This document shows, piece after piece, positions 17,811-26,549 of a stretch of DNA of 37,886 bases. The position numbers and the translations under genes were made by a program. A model generated the notes under the pieces. That model was not told the origin of the DNA. It saw nothing but the letters and a program-made list of their open reading frames with translations, and searched no databases. Numbering within the stretch: the first letter of the stretch is position 1; the number at the start of each line of letters is the position of its first letter. The DNA is from LW40-45 sp048883105. Its GTDB lineage: Archaea > Asgardarchaeota > Lokiarchaeia > Sigyniarchaeales > SOKP01. The stretch is taken from the NCBI GenBank assembly GCA_048883105.1, contig JBHLQY010000015.1, forward strand, positions 1 to 37,886, given 5' to 3'.

Positions 17811-19010
17811 TCAAAAAAGTTCAGCCGCAACTGGAGTTTGTAATCTTATTCTTTTCTGACTATTATCCTCTAAGATTGTGATTAAAGCTGAAATATCTTG
17901 TTTAATTTCATAAATAATTTCTTTTACCTCGCCGCTCTTCCAAGATTTGAATCCATTTAAATTCGGCGCTGTTTCAAACAAGCCTTTTTGTAATCCAGAA
18001 AGCTGAACGGTAACACCTTTAAGGTTATCTTTAGATATATTTTTTATTTTTATTTTATATTTTTCTAAGTCAGAATCTATAGAAATTACTTTAAAGGTTT
18101 TTTGAAATTTAGATGATAACTCAAATATAGAAGGTGCTCCTGAGCCAGCTGTACCAAACAATTCCATTCCTTCTTTTTCCTCTAAAATTGAATGTGCAAC
18201 AATCGTAATAGGTAGTTCAAATCTGATAATATCACGGCTCGTTTTATGATTACCTAATATTAATAAAGACCATTTAGTGTAATCTCCGTAGCGAAATCCC
18301 CAAAATTCTTTTTCTGTTGGCTCCCAAAGATAATTATGTGAAGGTTCAGCAATTTCAGGTATTTTTAATAGCATAAAACCTTTTTCAGTATTAGATGTTT
18401 TTGAATCGCCAGCAATCGCTGGAGGAAGCTCCTCCACTTTCCGACAATTTTGACCATAAGCCTCACAATAACAAACAAGGTTAGCTTTTTGTAAAAGTCT
18501 AGCTTCGACTTGTTTAAGATCTTGAGATGAATAATTGATCTTAATAGTTTCGCCAGGTCTAAAAACATCCTTAGTAAGACTGACATTTAAACCTGAAATT
18601 GAAAATGAAATCGGATTTTGCGTAATATTTTTCATTCGAGATTCTCTTTCTCGTATTTCTATATCATGATCTTTCTTTATTATTAAATCATCGTCAGGAT
18701 TTATTGGATTCACCTGTCTTAGAATCATTTGGATAACGTAATATAAATTCCTAGTTTTAATTGTAGGGACAACATTATTCTTTATAAGTAAAGCCCTGTC
18801 TCTTATATATTCTCCAGCTTCAAAATTACCCTTAGAAAAAACTTCTGCTTTAGCGATTTGTAGCTCTTTAAGACATGGTGGTGAAGTGATTAGTCTAATA
18901 CCCGACCATAAAATAGATGTATCTTCCTCAAAATTAAATTTAGTCCTAATATTCAATTTTTCCCCAATAAAAACTGATCCTTGGTTTAAATCGCTTAGCT
19001 CTAATTTCAT
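17811..19010 (-). CDS. Multi-domain beta-sandwich protein, candidate arrestin-fold
   Basis: A 399-residue protein predicted to be mostly beta strand in three parts. Residues about 1-130 begin with a beta motif (GSVFIGEKLNIRTKFNF) reminiscent of arrestin domains. Residues about 130-290 open with SLTKDVFRPGETIKINYSS, matching the PGE...I-x-I-x-Y/V-x-x start of arrestin-N/Spo0M domains, and contain CYCEAYGQNC. A C-terminal immunoglobulin-like part follows (KYKIKIKNISKDNLKGVTVQLSG). Arrestin-fold proteins such as Vps26 organise membrane cargo in eukaryotes, and Asgard archaea carry many eukaryote-like trafficking components. The assignment is by pattern only; a CARDB-like or Spo0M-like protein is the alternative. 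It ends with a UGA stop. Confidence 0.5.
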   Translation of the reverse strand: MKLELSDLNQGSVFIGEKLNIRTKFNFEEDTSILWSGIRLITSPPCLKELQIAKAEVFSKGNFEAGEYIRDRALLIKNNVVPTIKTRNLYYVIQMILRQVNPINPDDDLIIKKDHDIEIRERESRMKNITQNPISFSISGLNVSLTKDVFRPGETIKINYSSQDLKQVEARLLQKANLVCYCEAYGQNCRKVEELPPAIAGDSKTSNTEKGFMLLKIPEIAEPSHNYLWEPTEKEFWGFRYGDYTKWSLLILGNHKTSRDIIRFELPITIVAHSILEEKEGMELFGTAGSGAPSIFELSSKFQKTFKVISIDSDLEKYKIKIKNISKDNLKGVTVQLSGLQKGLFETAPNLNGFKSWKSGEVKEIIYEIKQDISALITILEDNSQKRIRLQTPVAAELF

Positions 19011-19156
19011 GTTCTAATTTCATTAGTTATGAACTTACAATATTAATATAAAAAAGATTGGAGTTTTATTAATTTTTTTTATTAATTCCAAGAGTTAACA
19101 ATTTAAGAAATAATTTATAATTACTATAAATATAAAAATAAATAAGTAAAATTATA

Positions 19157-19876
19157 ATGAAAGAAAATCTGAGTGGTAAATTTAAAGCAATATTGCTTGA
19201 TCTAGATGGCACATTATTAGACCTTAATATTGATCCTTTTATTAAGGCGTATTTAAAGGGATTAGCTAAATATGTAGCCCAAATCCTTCCACCAAATAAA
19301 TTTATTCCTCTTCTTATGAAAGCTTCTAAAGTTATGGATGATAATAATGGGGAGATGACGAATGAGGAAGTTTTTGCGAATGTATTTTTCCCATTTATGG
19401 GTCATTCACGTGAAGAAATTGAGCCGTTATTTATGAAATTCTATGAGGATGAATTTCCAAAGCTAAGACGATACTCCCGCCAAAAACCTGAAGCTCGTTC
19501 TCTTCTAAAATTGCTTTTTGAAAGGGATTATGACGTCGTGGTAGCTACCACGCCCCTCCTTCCAATGACCGCAGTTGAACAACGGCTCGAGTGGGCAGGT
19601 GTAGGTGATTTTCCTTATAAATTAATAACTTCTTATGAAATTATGCGTGCTACTAAACCTAATTTACTCTATTTTCAACAAATTTTGGATATTATTGGGC
19701 ATCAAGCAGAGGCATGCTTAATGGTAGGTGATGAAAATAAGGATATGGTTGCTGCAAATCTTGGCATTAGGACATTCCTTATACATAGTTCTCATACCAA
19801 ATTAGATCCTTCCACACCTGAACCAAATTATAGCGGTACTCTGGCTGATTTAAAAGCCTTAATTTTAGAATCTTAA
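19157..19876 (+). CDS. HAD-superfamily hydrolase (phosphatase-like)
   Basis: A 239-residue HAD protein. Motif I is LLDLDGTLLDL near residue 15-25 with the Asp nucleophile and the DxDGT general acid. Motif II is VVVATTPLLP. Motif III Lys is in RATKPNLLYF. Motif IV is MVGDENKDMVAA, binding Mg. A C1-type helical cap lies between motifs I and II. It probably dephosphorylates a small phosphorylated metabolite. It is monocistronic and convergent with the Rag-like GTPase gene. Confidence 0.88.
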   Translation: MKENLSGKFKAILLDLDGTLLDLNIDPFIKAYLKGLAKYVAQILPPNKFIPLLMKASKVMDDNNGEMTNEEVFANVFFPFMGHSREEIEPLFMKFYEDEFPKLRRYSRQKPEARSLLKLLFERDYDVVVATTPLLPMTAVEQRLEWAGVGDFPYKLITSYEIMRATKPNLLYFQQILDIIGHQAEACLMVGDENKDMVAANLGIRTFLIHSSHTKLDPSTPEPNYSGTLADLKALILES

Positions 19877-19938
19877 AAATAGGAATTAAAAGATTTTAAT
19901 TAAAAATAGAGTTTTAATAAAAAATAAACAAAAAAATT

Positions 19939-20847
19939 TTAATCTGCATGAGCGCTTATTATTAGATCAGCGAAAAGTTTCATATCATTTAATAACATAT
20001 TAAGTTTATCCTGTGAGCCAACATCAATCTCTCCAGATTTCATAACGAGTACAGATATAATATATTTAAGTATATGCAGTTCCACTTCTTTCCCTTCGTT
20101 ATTACGGCCTTTAAAATCAGCAGAATCGCTCATAAATATGTTCTCACGAACAGTATTACATGCGTTTATAAAATCTCTTAAATCGCCTCTTAAAGTTAAT
20201 CCACTACTAACTCCTGGAACATTATGTACAATCACATTTCCAGAAATATCTGCAATGATAATTTTTGCATTGATCTCTTCAAGTTGTTTTTCTGCCTTTT
20301 CAACATGAGATTTTAATTCAGCATAAGAGGACATCAATATATCTCGAAAAATCTTTGCCAATTTGTCTTGTTCATAAATGCTTGTAAGCATATGTTGAAA
20401 ATCATAATCTTTAAATACATCTAGAAATGTTTCTTTAGCAGTTTTTACGTTTGTATCTAATAATTCCTTTTGGTATTCTTCTGTATCGTATTTATGAAGA
20501 AATAAAAATATTTTTGGTTTTTCGTTATTTTTTCGATAAATATCTAATAGCCCCACAAAATATTCTTTTGCTTGTTCATAGGAATTTGGATCATGCAAGT
20601 CAACGATAGGAATTAAAATATCAGTCCCTCTGAATACGTCTGGCTTATCCATATATTCTTTCCTATACTGATCTTGACCGCCAAAATCGAAAATTCCTAC
20701 TTGTAGCCCTAAAAATGGATGTCTCCTTGTTTCGTAAAGAATTGTTGGACTTAAAGATTTAGTTTCTTCAGGACTTTTTTCGGCAAAAGCCACAGAATAA
20801 AGCGAAGTTTTACCACATCCACCTAAACCTACTAAACTAATTTTCAT
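19939..20847 (-). CDS. Rag/Gtr-type small GTPase with C-terminal roadblock-like domain
   Basis: A 302-residue GTPase. G1 is GLGGCGKTS (residues 7-15), G3 is DFGGQD (54-59), and G4 is HKYD (118-121), the HKxD variant typical of eukaryotic RagA/Gtr1 instead of NKxD. The order of strands and the spacing before VFRGTDILIPIVDLHD also follow Rag proteins. Beyond about residue 185, INAKIIIADISGNVIVHNVPG starts an alpha-beta region like the roadblock/longin domain that Rag proteins use to dimerise. In eukaryotes Rags signal nutrient status on lysosomes; Asgard genomes are known to carry Rag-like GTPases. It is 74 bp downstream of the FrhB-like gene on the same strand and could be co-transcribed. Confidence 0.82.
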   Translation of the reverse strand: MKISLVGLGGCGKTSLYSVAFAEKSPEETKSLSPTILYETRRHPFLGLQVGIFDFGGQDQYRKEYMDKPDVFRGTDILIPIVDLHDPNSYEQAKEYFVGLLDIYRKNNEKPKIFLFLHKYDTEEYQKELLDTNVKTAKETFLDVFKDYDFQHMLTSIYEQDKLAKIFRDILMSSYAELKSHVEKAEKQLEEINAKIIIADISGNVIVHNVPGVSSGLTLRGDLRDFINACNTVRENIFMSDSADFKGRNNEGKEVELHILKYIISVLVMKSGEIDVGSQDKLNMLLNDMKLFADLIISAHAD

Positions 20848-20921
20848 ATTTTTTTACCATTAATAAATTCTTAATTTATTTTATATAATATTTAATTTAA
20901 CTTTATTAATTAAAATAGATC

Positions 20922-22397
20922 TTAATTTTTAGGTGCGTATTTTAAAGTTTTTGAGAATATTTTTCCAAATCTCTCTGTATTAGCTTCGACTAACACGGAT
21001 CCTTCTACTTTTTCTAAAGGATAGCTTATTTCTATAGATTCAAACGGAAATAACTCTCTTATCGTTGTAACCCATGGTCTACTTTCAAAGACTTCGTCTA
21101 TATTAGCGATGCGTACGCGTATATTATCTAAAGTGAAGCCTGCTGTATTAGTTAATGTTAATTCTAATTTTTTATCATTTTCATTTAACTCTTTAGCAAC
21201 TGATATAGCCCGTCTAGCACCAATTAGTGTTTTGGCTTCCTCATCCACTGGTTTGGTTTCAATTTTAGGTTCTTCCTCGGTTGGTGCGTCCCGAACAATA
21301 AAAACTTTTCTTTTTTGTACGGTATATTGACTAACTTTTTTAAGTTTTGCTAAAAACAATACTGCATTCAAATTTATCGCATTATAAGGTTCAATTGTTA
21401 AATATCCCTTTTTAGCAGCGTCTTCGATAATTTCAGCTCCAATACCAGATCGAGCGAAAACTGTATTTTTATTAGGACCTGACCCAACAGAACCAACGGA
21501 TATGTCTGCGTTTTCAGCTGTTAAATCTGTACAAAAATTGCAACTTGAGGATTTATATTTATGTAATGATCTAATTGTATAAGATTTTACTGGCTCTCCT
21601 TTAAGTTCATAAAACAAATGAAATTTTCCTTTATGAATGTTCATTTTTACGACTTTAGATAAATCTATTCCATCTTTCTCAAACATGGGATATAAAGTCT
21701 CTGGAGAAAAACTATCCATGCAAAATAATCCAATAGTTATCACATTACTTCTAAGGAACCATCTCAGCATACCAGCCGGTGATTCCATCATTTTTTTCAC
21801 TGCATCAATGTTACATGGGGTTCCAACAAAAGCGATTGACCTATAATCCGCTCTAATTGCTTCCATCAATGCATCAACTGTTTGACTATGACAATAAATG
21901 GAACCAGAAGACTTTATGGCTTCATCTTTTGAGGTAATGATTTGCGCTACGGGATGCCATAATTTATTAACGTCGCGCATAGTAACAATTGCTGCGTCTA
22001 TGAGATGCTCATCAAATAAATAGCATAATAAAGAAGTAACTGTTCCGCCATCTTGACCACCGATTACCTCAGGAATGTCAGTATTAGCAACATACCCTGA
22101 TTTAAATTCTCCCATAAGCTGGATGGGATCAGTTATCGTACGGGGGCATTGATTATAACAGATTCCGCAACCAGTACATTTACCTATGAGCTTGGGCTGA
22201 GAGATAAGATCATCCCATTCAAGCACAGGGCACACTGCCGCACACGTTCCACATTCCGTACAGATTCCAGCACGAATAATCTCTTTCATAAGCATGCCAT
22301 ACGAATCCTTCTTCCCTTCCAACTTCTTTTGGATGAAATCAAACGAAAATTTATATTTATCACTAGCTTCTTCTTGATTTGCATCTTGTTCTGTCAT
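20922..22397 (-). CDS. FrhB/FdhB-like F420-binding iron-sulfur flavoprotein with extra C-terminal domain
   Basis: A 491-residue member of the coenzyme F420 hydrogenase beta subunit family. N-terminal ferredoxin domain: CTECGTCAAVCP and CTGCGICYNQCP, two [4Fe-4S] sites at about residues 45-85. The FrhB core follows with QDGGTVTSLLCYL, FVGTPCNIDAVKKM, GLFCMDSFSP and ADISVGSVGSG, which build the FAD/F420 site. After about residue 375 is an extra Ile/Val-rich beta domain (LELTLTNTAGFTLDNIRVRIANI) like a CARDB or immunoglobulin fold, not normal for FrhB. It should move electrons between F420H2 and iron-sulfur partners; the partner is not adjacent, the next gene being the Rag-like GTPase. Confidence 0.85.
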   Translation of the reverse strand: MTEQDANQEEASDKYKFSFDFIQKKLEGKKDSYGMLMKEIIRAGICTECGTCAAVCPVLEWDDLISQPKLIGKCTGCGICYNQCPRTITDPIQLMGEFKSGYVANTDIPEVIGGQDGGTVTSLLCYLFDEHLIDAAIVTMRDVNKLWHPVAQIITSKDEAIKSSGSIYCHSQTVDALMEAIRADYRSIAFVGTPCNIDAVKKMMESPAGMLRWFLRSNVITIGLFCMDSFSPETLYPMFEKDGIDLSKVVKMNIHKGKFHLFYELKGEPVKSYTIRSLHKYKSSSCNFCTDLTAENADISVGSVGSGPNKNTVFARSGIGAEIIEDAAKKGYLTIEPYNAINLNAVLFLAKLKKVSQYTVQKRKVFIVRDAPTEEEPKIETKPVDEEAKTLIGARRAISVAKELNENDKKLELTLTNTAGFTLDNIRVRIANIDEVFESRPWVTTIRELFPFESIEISYPLEKVEGSVLVEANTERFGKIFSKTLKYAPKN

Positions 22398-22537
22398 TTT
22401 ATATGCATTAAAATCTATAATAGTTTTAATTAATTAATTGCTTATTGGTTAGTTTAATGGAGTAGAAAAAAAAAAGATTATTAAATTACTAAAAAAGAGA
22501 ATTTATTTTTTAGATTGTAATTTATAAGGCAAAAACT

Positions 22538-24124
22538 CTAATCAGGTGCTATTTCTTCTTCACCAAGTCGTTTTTCAATTTTTTTAATAGCTTTTGTAGA
22601 AGATATTCTCACAATTCTGTGAAAATCGTTAATCTGTTTTAATAATGCATTAATGGCAGTTTTTCCACCAAAATCTTCTAATATTTTAATTAAACTCAAT
22701 TTTACTTTATGATTTTCGTCTAAATTATTTTTTAAATGATCTATTAATCGTTCTGACCTCATAACGAAAAATCTTTCATATTCAGAACGCTTACTTTCTA
22801 TACTTAGATTTATAAGGTAAATATTATAAATTGCGTCGGATGCGACTTTTTTAAGTAGCCAATAATTATTTTCATCCTCTATAATGGATATAAGCGGATC
22901 TATAGCATCTTTATTACCAATTTTTCCTAACGCAATAGCCGCATTTTTTCGCACATCTAAATTTCTCTTATTTAATAACTCAATTAGTGGATTTATGAAC
23001 AAATCATAACCTATTTCTCCAAATAGATACGCAACACTTTCCAATAATATCTCGTTTTTAGTATTTATTATTGAATATAAGTAGTCAAAATCAGCATCTT
23101 TATTCATCAAATATATTTTCTTAATTGCATCAAGTATATACCATTTCATGTCTAAATCGATGTATTCAAAATGGAGGTCTTCGATGTTTAAAATATTCAA
23201 TAACTTAGGAACTGTGGATAAATCTCCAATTTCACCTAAAGATTTGATTGAGGCTTTACTGACTTCATCGTAAATGTTATCTAAATTTTCTAATAACGCA
23301 TCTCGACCAGCCTTAACTTGTAATTCTCCTATTAATTTAATCGCATTGGTTTTTATAATAAAATCCTCGTTATTTACAAAATCTATTAAATCATTATTTA
23401 TCTCACGACCGATGGCTTTTAATATCATTAAAGCATTATTTAAAAAATCGTCTTTTAAAAAAGTAGTTATTACTTTCAATAATATTTTTTTATATTGAAT
23501 TAAATCCGAGAGAATTTCAGGATATGTTATTTTATAAGATTTTGAATCTTTAGGAAATAGATTTACTGTTGATAACTGATGACCTATTAATTTTATTGCC
23601 TCAATCTTGTGTTTTTCAGAATAACTATCATTCATCAACGATTCTAATAAAGATTTTATTAATTTTTCTGGTTTCAGTTTTATTAATTGATGTACAACAC
23701 ATTCTTTAATTGATTGATATTTGCTATCCAATTCTTTAATAAAAAGATTGATCTCAGGCTCTAAAAATCGTACGTTTGCAATTGATTTTAATGCAGCGAT
23801 TCTGACTTGGTTATCAATTGATTCTTGCTCTAAGATCCATTTTAAGGGTTTTAGGACTTTATTAAAGCCTAAAAAAGATAAAGAATTCGCTGCTTCACAT
23901 TTTAAATCTATATTATCATCAGAGATCAGTATATTTTCTAAAACTTCAAAACAATTATCTTTTAATATAGTAGAATTATGACTAATTAACCCCAAATATT
24001 TAATTGCGCTTTTTCTTTGTTTCACATCCTTATCTTTTTCTATTATTTCAAATAACATATTAATTGAATTCTCAATTCCGAATTCATCACGTTTATGAAA
24101 TATTTCTTGGGGATTTTTTAACAT
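22538..24124 (-). CDS. HEAT-repeat (PBS lyase-like) scaffold protein
   Basis: A 528-residue solenoid made of roughly 12-14 HEAT-type helix pairs. Typical repeats are VRIAALKSIANVRFLEPEI, ASIKSLGEIGDLSTVPKLL and VRKNAAIALGKIGNKDAIDPLI, with the characteristic Gly-Asp turn between helices. No catalytic motif or membrane segment is seen. It probably binds other proteins; the relation to the HEAT-like gene at 16278 is only by fold. The gene is divergent from the selenoprotein hdrA operon, and the 31-bp repeats at 24204-24296 lie closer to its start (about 80 bp) than to hdrA. Confidence 0.85.
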   Translation of the reverse strand: MLKNPQEIFHKRDEFGIENSINMLFEIIEKDKDVKQRKSAIKYLGLISHNSTILKDNCFEVLENILISDDNIDLKCEAANSLSFLGFNKVLKPLKWILEQESIDNQVRIAALKSIANVRFLEPEINLFIKELDSKYQSIKECVVHQLIKLKPEKLIKSLLESLMNDSYSEKHKIEAIKLIGHQLSTVNLFPKDSKSYKITYPEILSDLIQYKKILLKVITTFLKDDFLNNALMILKAIGREINNDLIDFVNNEDFIIKTNAIKLIGELQVKAGRDALLENLDNIYDEVSKASIKSLGEIGDLSTVPKLLNILNIEDLHFEYIDLDMKWYILDAIKKIYLMNKDADFDYLYSIINTKNEILLESVAYLFGEIGYDLFINPLIELLNKRNLDVRKNAAIALGKIGNKDAIDPLISIIEDENNYWLLKKVASDAIYNIYLINLSIESKRSEYERFFVMRSERLIDHLKNNLDENHKVKLSLIKILEDFGGKTAINALLKQINDFHRIVRISSTKAIKKIEKRLGEEEIAPD

Positions 24125-24203
24125 TATTGCAAATTATTAACTTTTGTATTAAACACATAAATTTCTATAATTATTATCATATAAAATCATTTTCATTATA
24201 AAG

Positions 24204-24296
24204 ATTATCGAGTTGGATCATTTAACTTGGGAGGATTATCGATTAAGATCATTTGACCTGTAAAAATTATCGAGCACGATCATTTAATTTAAATAT
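24204..24296. repeat. Three tandem 31-bp direct repeats between HEAT gene and hdrA
   Basis: Units start at 24204, 24235 and 24266. Each has the core ATTATCGA-N4-GATCATTT, identical in all three at all 16 fixed positions, followed by AT-rich filler that diverges. The 31-bp period is close to three DNA turns, so a protein would bind all copies on the same face. The repeats lie in the roughly 440-bp divergent intergenic region. They look like an operator array for a cooperative regulator of the HEAT gene, the redox operon or both. Confidence 0.7.
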
Positions 24297-24442
24297 GTCA
24301 AAATACCTAAAAAATGTTTAGAAAAAGCCTATTATTAATGAAAATAAGTTTACCAATAATTCTTATAGTTAATTTTAAAATCAATGAGATTATGAATACG
24401 AAAATTGAATTAAATTTCATTAAACGCTATATAATGATACAA

Positions 24443-24530
24443 ATGATTAATTATAAGATAAAGAGTTATTACTTATGATTAATTATTAGATATAAATATT
24501 TACTAAGTAAAGAATTATTTAATTTATAAA
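24443..24530 (+). promoter_or_regulatory. Putative hdrA promoter region with 18-bp direct repeat and TATA-like boxes
   Basis: ATGATTAATTATAAGATA at 24443-24460 recurs with one mismatch at 24475-24492, a 32-bp spacing. TATA-like elements follow: TATAAATA at 24491-24498 and TTTATAAA at 24523-24530. The first would start transcription near 24520; the second would leave a very short leader before the start codon at 24563. Which is used cannot be told from sequence alone. Confidence 0.35.
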
Positions 24531-24562
24531 ACAAAGGAATTAACAACTTTTTTGAGGTGGAT

Positions 24563-26545
24563 GTGGAAAAAAAGATGGAAAAAAATCACACGCAACGGAT
24601 TGAAACTAAAAATAACGATAAATTAAAAATAGGATACTATGCCTGCAATTGAGGAATAAATATTAGAGGAAAAGTTGATTGCGATCAATTAGTAAAATTT
24701 GCTGAGAGCCTTGATGATGTTGTTATAGCCAAAACCAATGCTTTTCTATGAACCGAAGCGGCGCAAAATGAAATCATTGAGGATATTAAAGAAAAAAATT
24801 TGAGTAGAATTGTTGCTTCGGCTTGAACACCACGTACGCACGAGCCTATATATAGAGAATCAATAGCAAAAACTGATTTAAGTCCTTATTATTTCCAAAT
24901 GGTTAATGTAAGGGAACATTGTAGTTGGGTTACAGAAAGCAATGAAGAAGCTTTAGAAAAAGCAAAAATCTTGGTTAAAAGTGGTATTGAAAGAGCTAAA
25001 CGCTTAGAAGTTATTCCTATAAGAACGGTTCCAATAACAAAAGCGACTTTGGTAGTTGGAGGAGGAATAGCTGGCATGAATGCTGCTCTTGACCTTGCAA
25101 ATCAAGGAATTAAAGTTTACTTAGTAGAGCAAAAAACGACGGTTGGAGGAAGAATGGCTCAATTAGATAGAACCTTCCCTACCGACGATTGTGCTATTTG
25201 AATTTGCGGTCCAAAAATGCTAGAGGTAAGTCGAAACGAAAACATAGAAATCTTGAGCTATAGCGAAGTAAGGAAAGTTGAAGGCTATGTAGGGAATTAT
25301 AATGTAATAGTTGAAAAGAAACCTCGATATATTACAGATGATTGTAATGGTTGCGGAGCATGTGCGGAAGTTTGTCCAATATATACCGCAAATTATTTCG
25401 ATGAATATTTAGGGGCACGAAAGGCAATTGATATATCATTTGGCCAAGCAGTACCATTTTTGTATGATATCGACCGAAGTGCTTGTTTAGAGTGTTTTTC
25501 ATGTGTTGATGCATGCGAGTTAGATGCTATTGATTTCAGTCAAGAGCCAAAAGAAGTTAATTTTGAGGTTGGAACAATTATAATAGCAACTGGTTGGGAT
25601 ATATATGAACCTTTTGGCGAATATGGATACGGTGAATATGAGAATGTAGTTACACAAGCCCAATTAGAAAGAATGCTTGCTCCGAATGGACCATTAGGTG
25701 GACACGTAAGGAGAATCTCAGATAATAAGAAACTAAAAGAAATTTTATTTATTCAGTGTGTTGGAAGCCGAGACACTGAAAGATCGTATTGTAGTGGCGT
25801 CTGCTGTATGTTGGCTCTTAAAAATGCGAAATTACTTAAAGAGGAATATCCGGACGCAAATATAACAATTTGTTATATAGACATTAGAACAAATGAAAAA
25901 GGATTTGAAGAGTATTATCAGCGTGCTAAGGATTCTGATATTCGATTGATTCGTGGAAAGGTAGGTGAAATTTTTGAGGATCCTGAAACTAAAAATATTA
26001 ATATTCGAGTTTATTCCTCTTTAACTGATGAAATCATTAAAATCAACGCTGATTTAATAGTCTTATCTACCGCAGCGCTACCTTCGAAAGGAACTGAACA
26101 AATTACTAAAATATTGAATTTAGATGTTGATAGAAATGGCTTTCTCACGGAATCTCACTTTGGTTTAATGCCACAGGAAACAAAATCAAAAGGTATTTTT
26201 ATAGCAGGCTTCGCTCAAGGACCAAAAAATATTTCATATTCTGTTTCTCAAGCCAGAGCGGCAGCTAGTAAAGTAGCTGAATTAACTGCTCCTGGAGAAA
26301 CAGATCTTGAACTTATAGTCGCTGAAGTTGACAAGGATTTTTGCATATCATGCAGAAGATGCGAGAAAGAATGCCCTAAAGAAGCAATAAAAATTGTTGA
26401 TGAAGAGGGAGCTGTAGTAGATGAGATTAACTGCGATGGATGCGGGATATGCGCAAGTTGCTGTCCTACAGAAGCAATAGACATTCGATATTTTCGCGAT
26501 GACCAATTATATGCTGAAATCTCAGGTATTTTGGAAGGAGGTTAA
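24563..26545 (+). CDS. hdrA: HdrA, selenoprotein with four in-frame UGA (Sec) codons
   Basis: Heterodisulfide reductase subunit A, about 660 residues, the normal HdrA length if four UGA codons are read through. They are at 24650, 24749, 24824 and 25199 (residues 30, 63, 88 and 213). The contexts are ACNUGINI (Cys-His-Cys-Gly motif in homologues), AFLUTEAAQ, SAUTPRTHE (SCTPRTHE in the paralogue at 31032) and CAIUICGPKM (CSLCILAPKM there). Other motifs are the FAD site VVGGGIAGMNAALDL, CNGCGACAEVCP, CLECFSCVDAC, and C-terminal CISCRRCEKECP and CDGCGICASCCP. HdrA performs flavin-based bifurcation. I chose GTG 24563 because GAGG sits 5 nt away; ATG 24575 is the alternative. mvhD follows after 4 bp, with GGAGG inside the hdrA end. 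Confidence 0.9.
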
Positions 26546-26549
26546 ATAA

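Noticed and set aside
10642..17813. Genome-wide reassignment of UGA to an amino acid
   Set aside because: The radical SAM gene (stop at 10642-10644) and the arrestin-like gene (stop at 17811-17813) end normally with UGA, and the recoded UGAs occur only at Cys-type columns.
24204..24296. CRISPR array
   Set aside because: Only three units at a 31-bp period with a 16-base conserved core. There are no repeat-sized units separated by unique spacers and no cas genes nearby.
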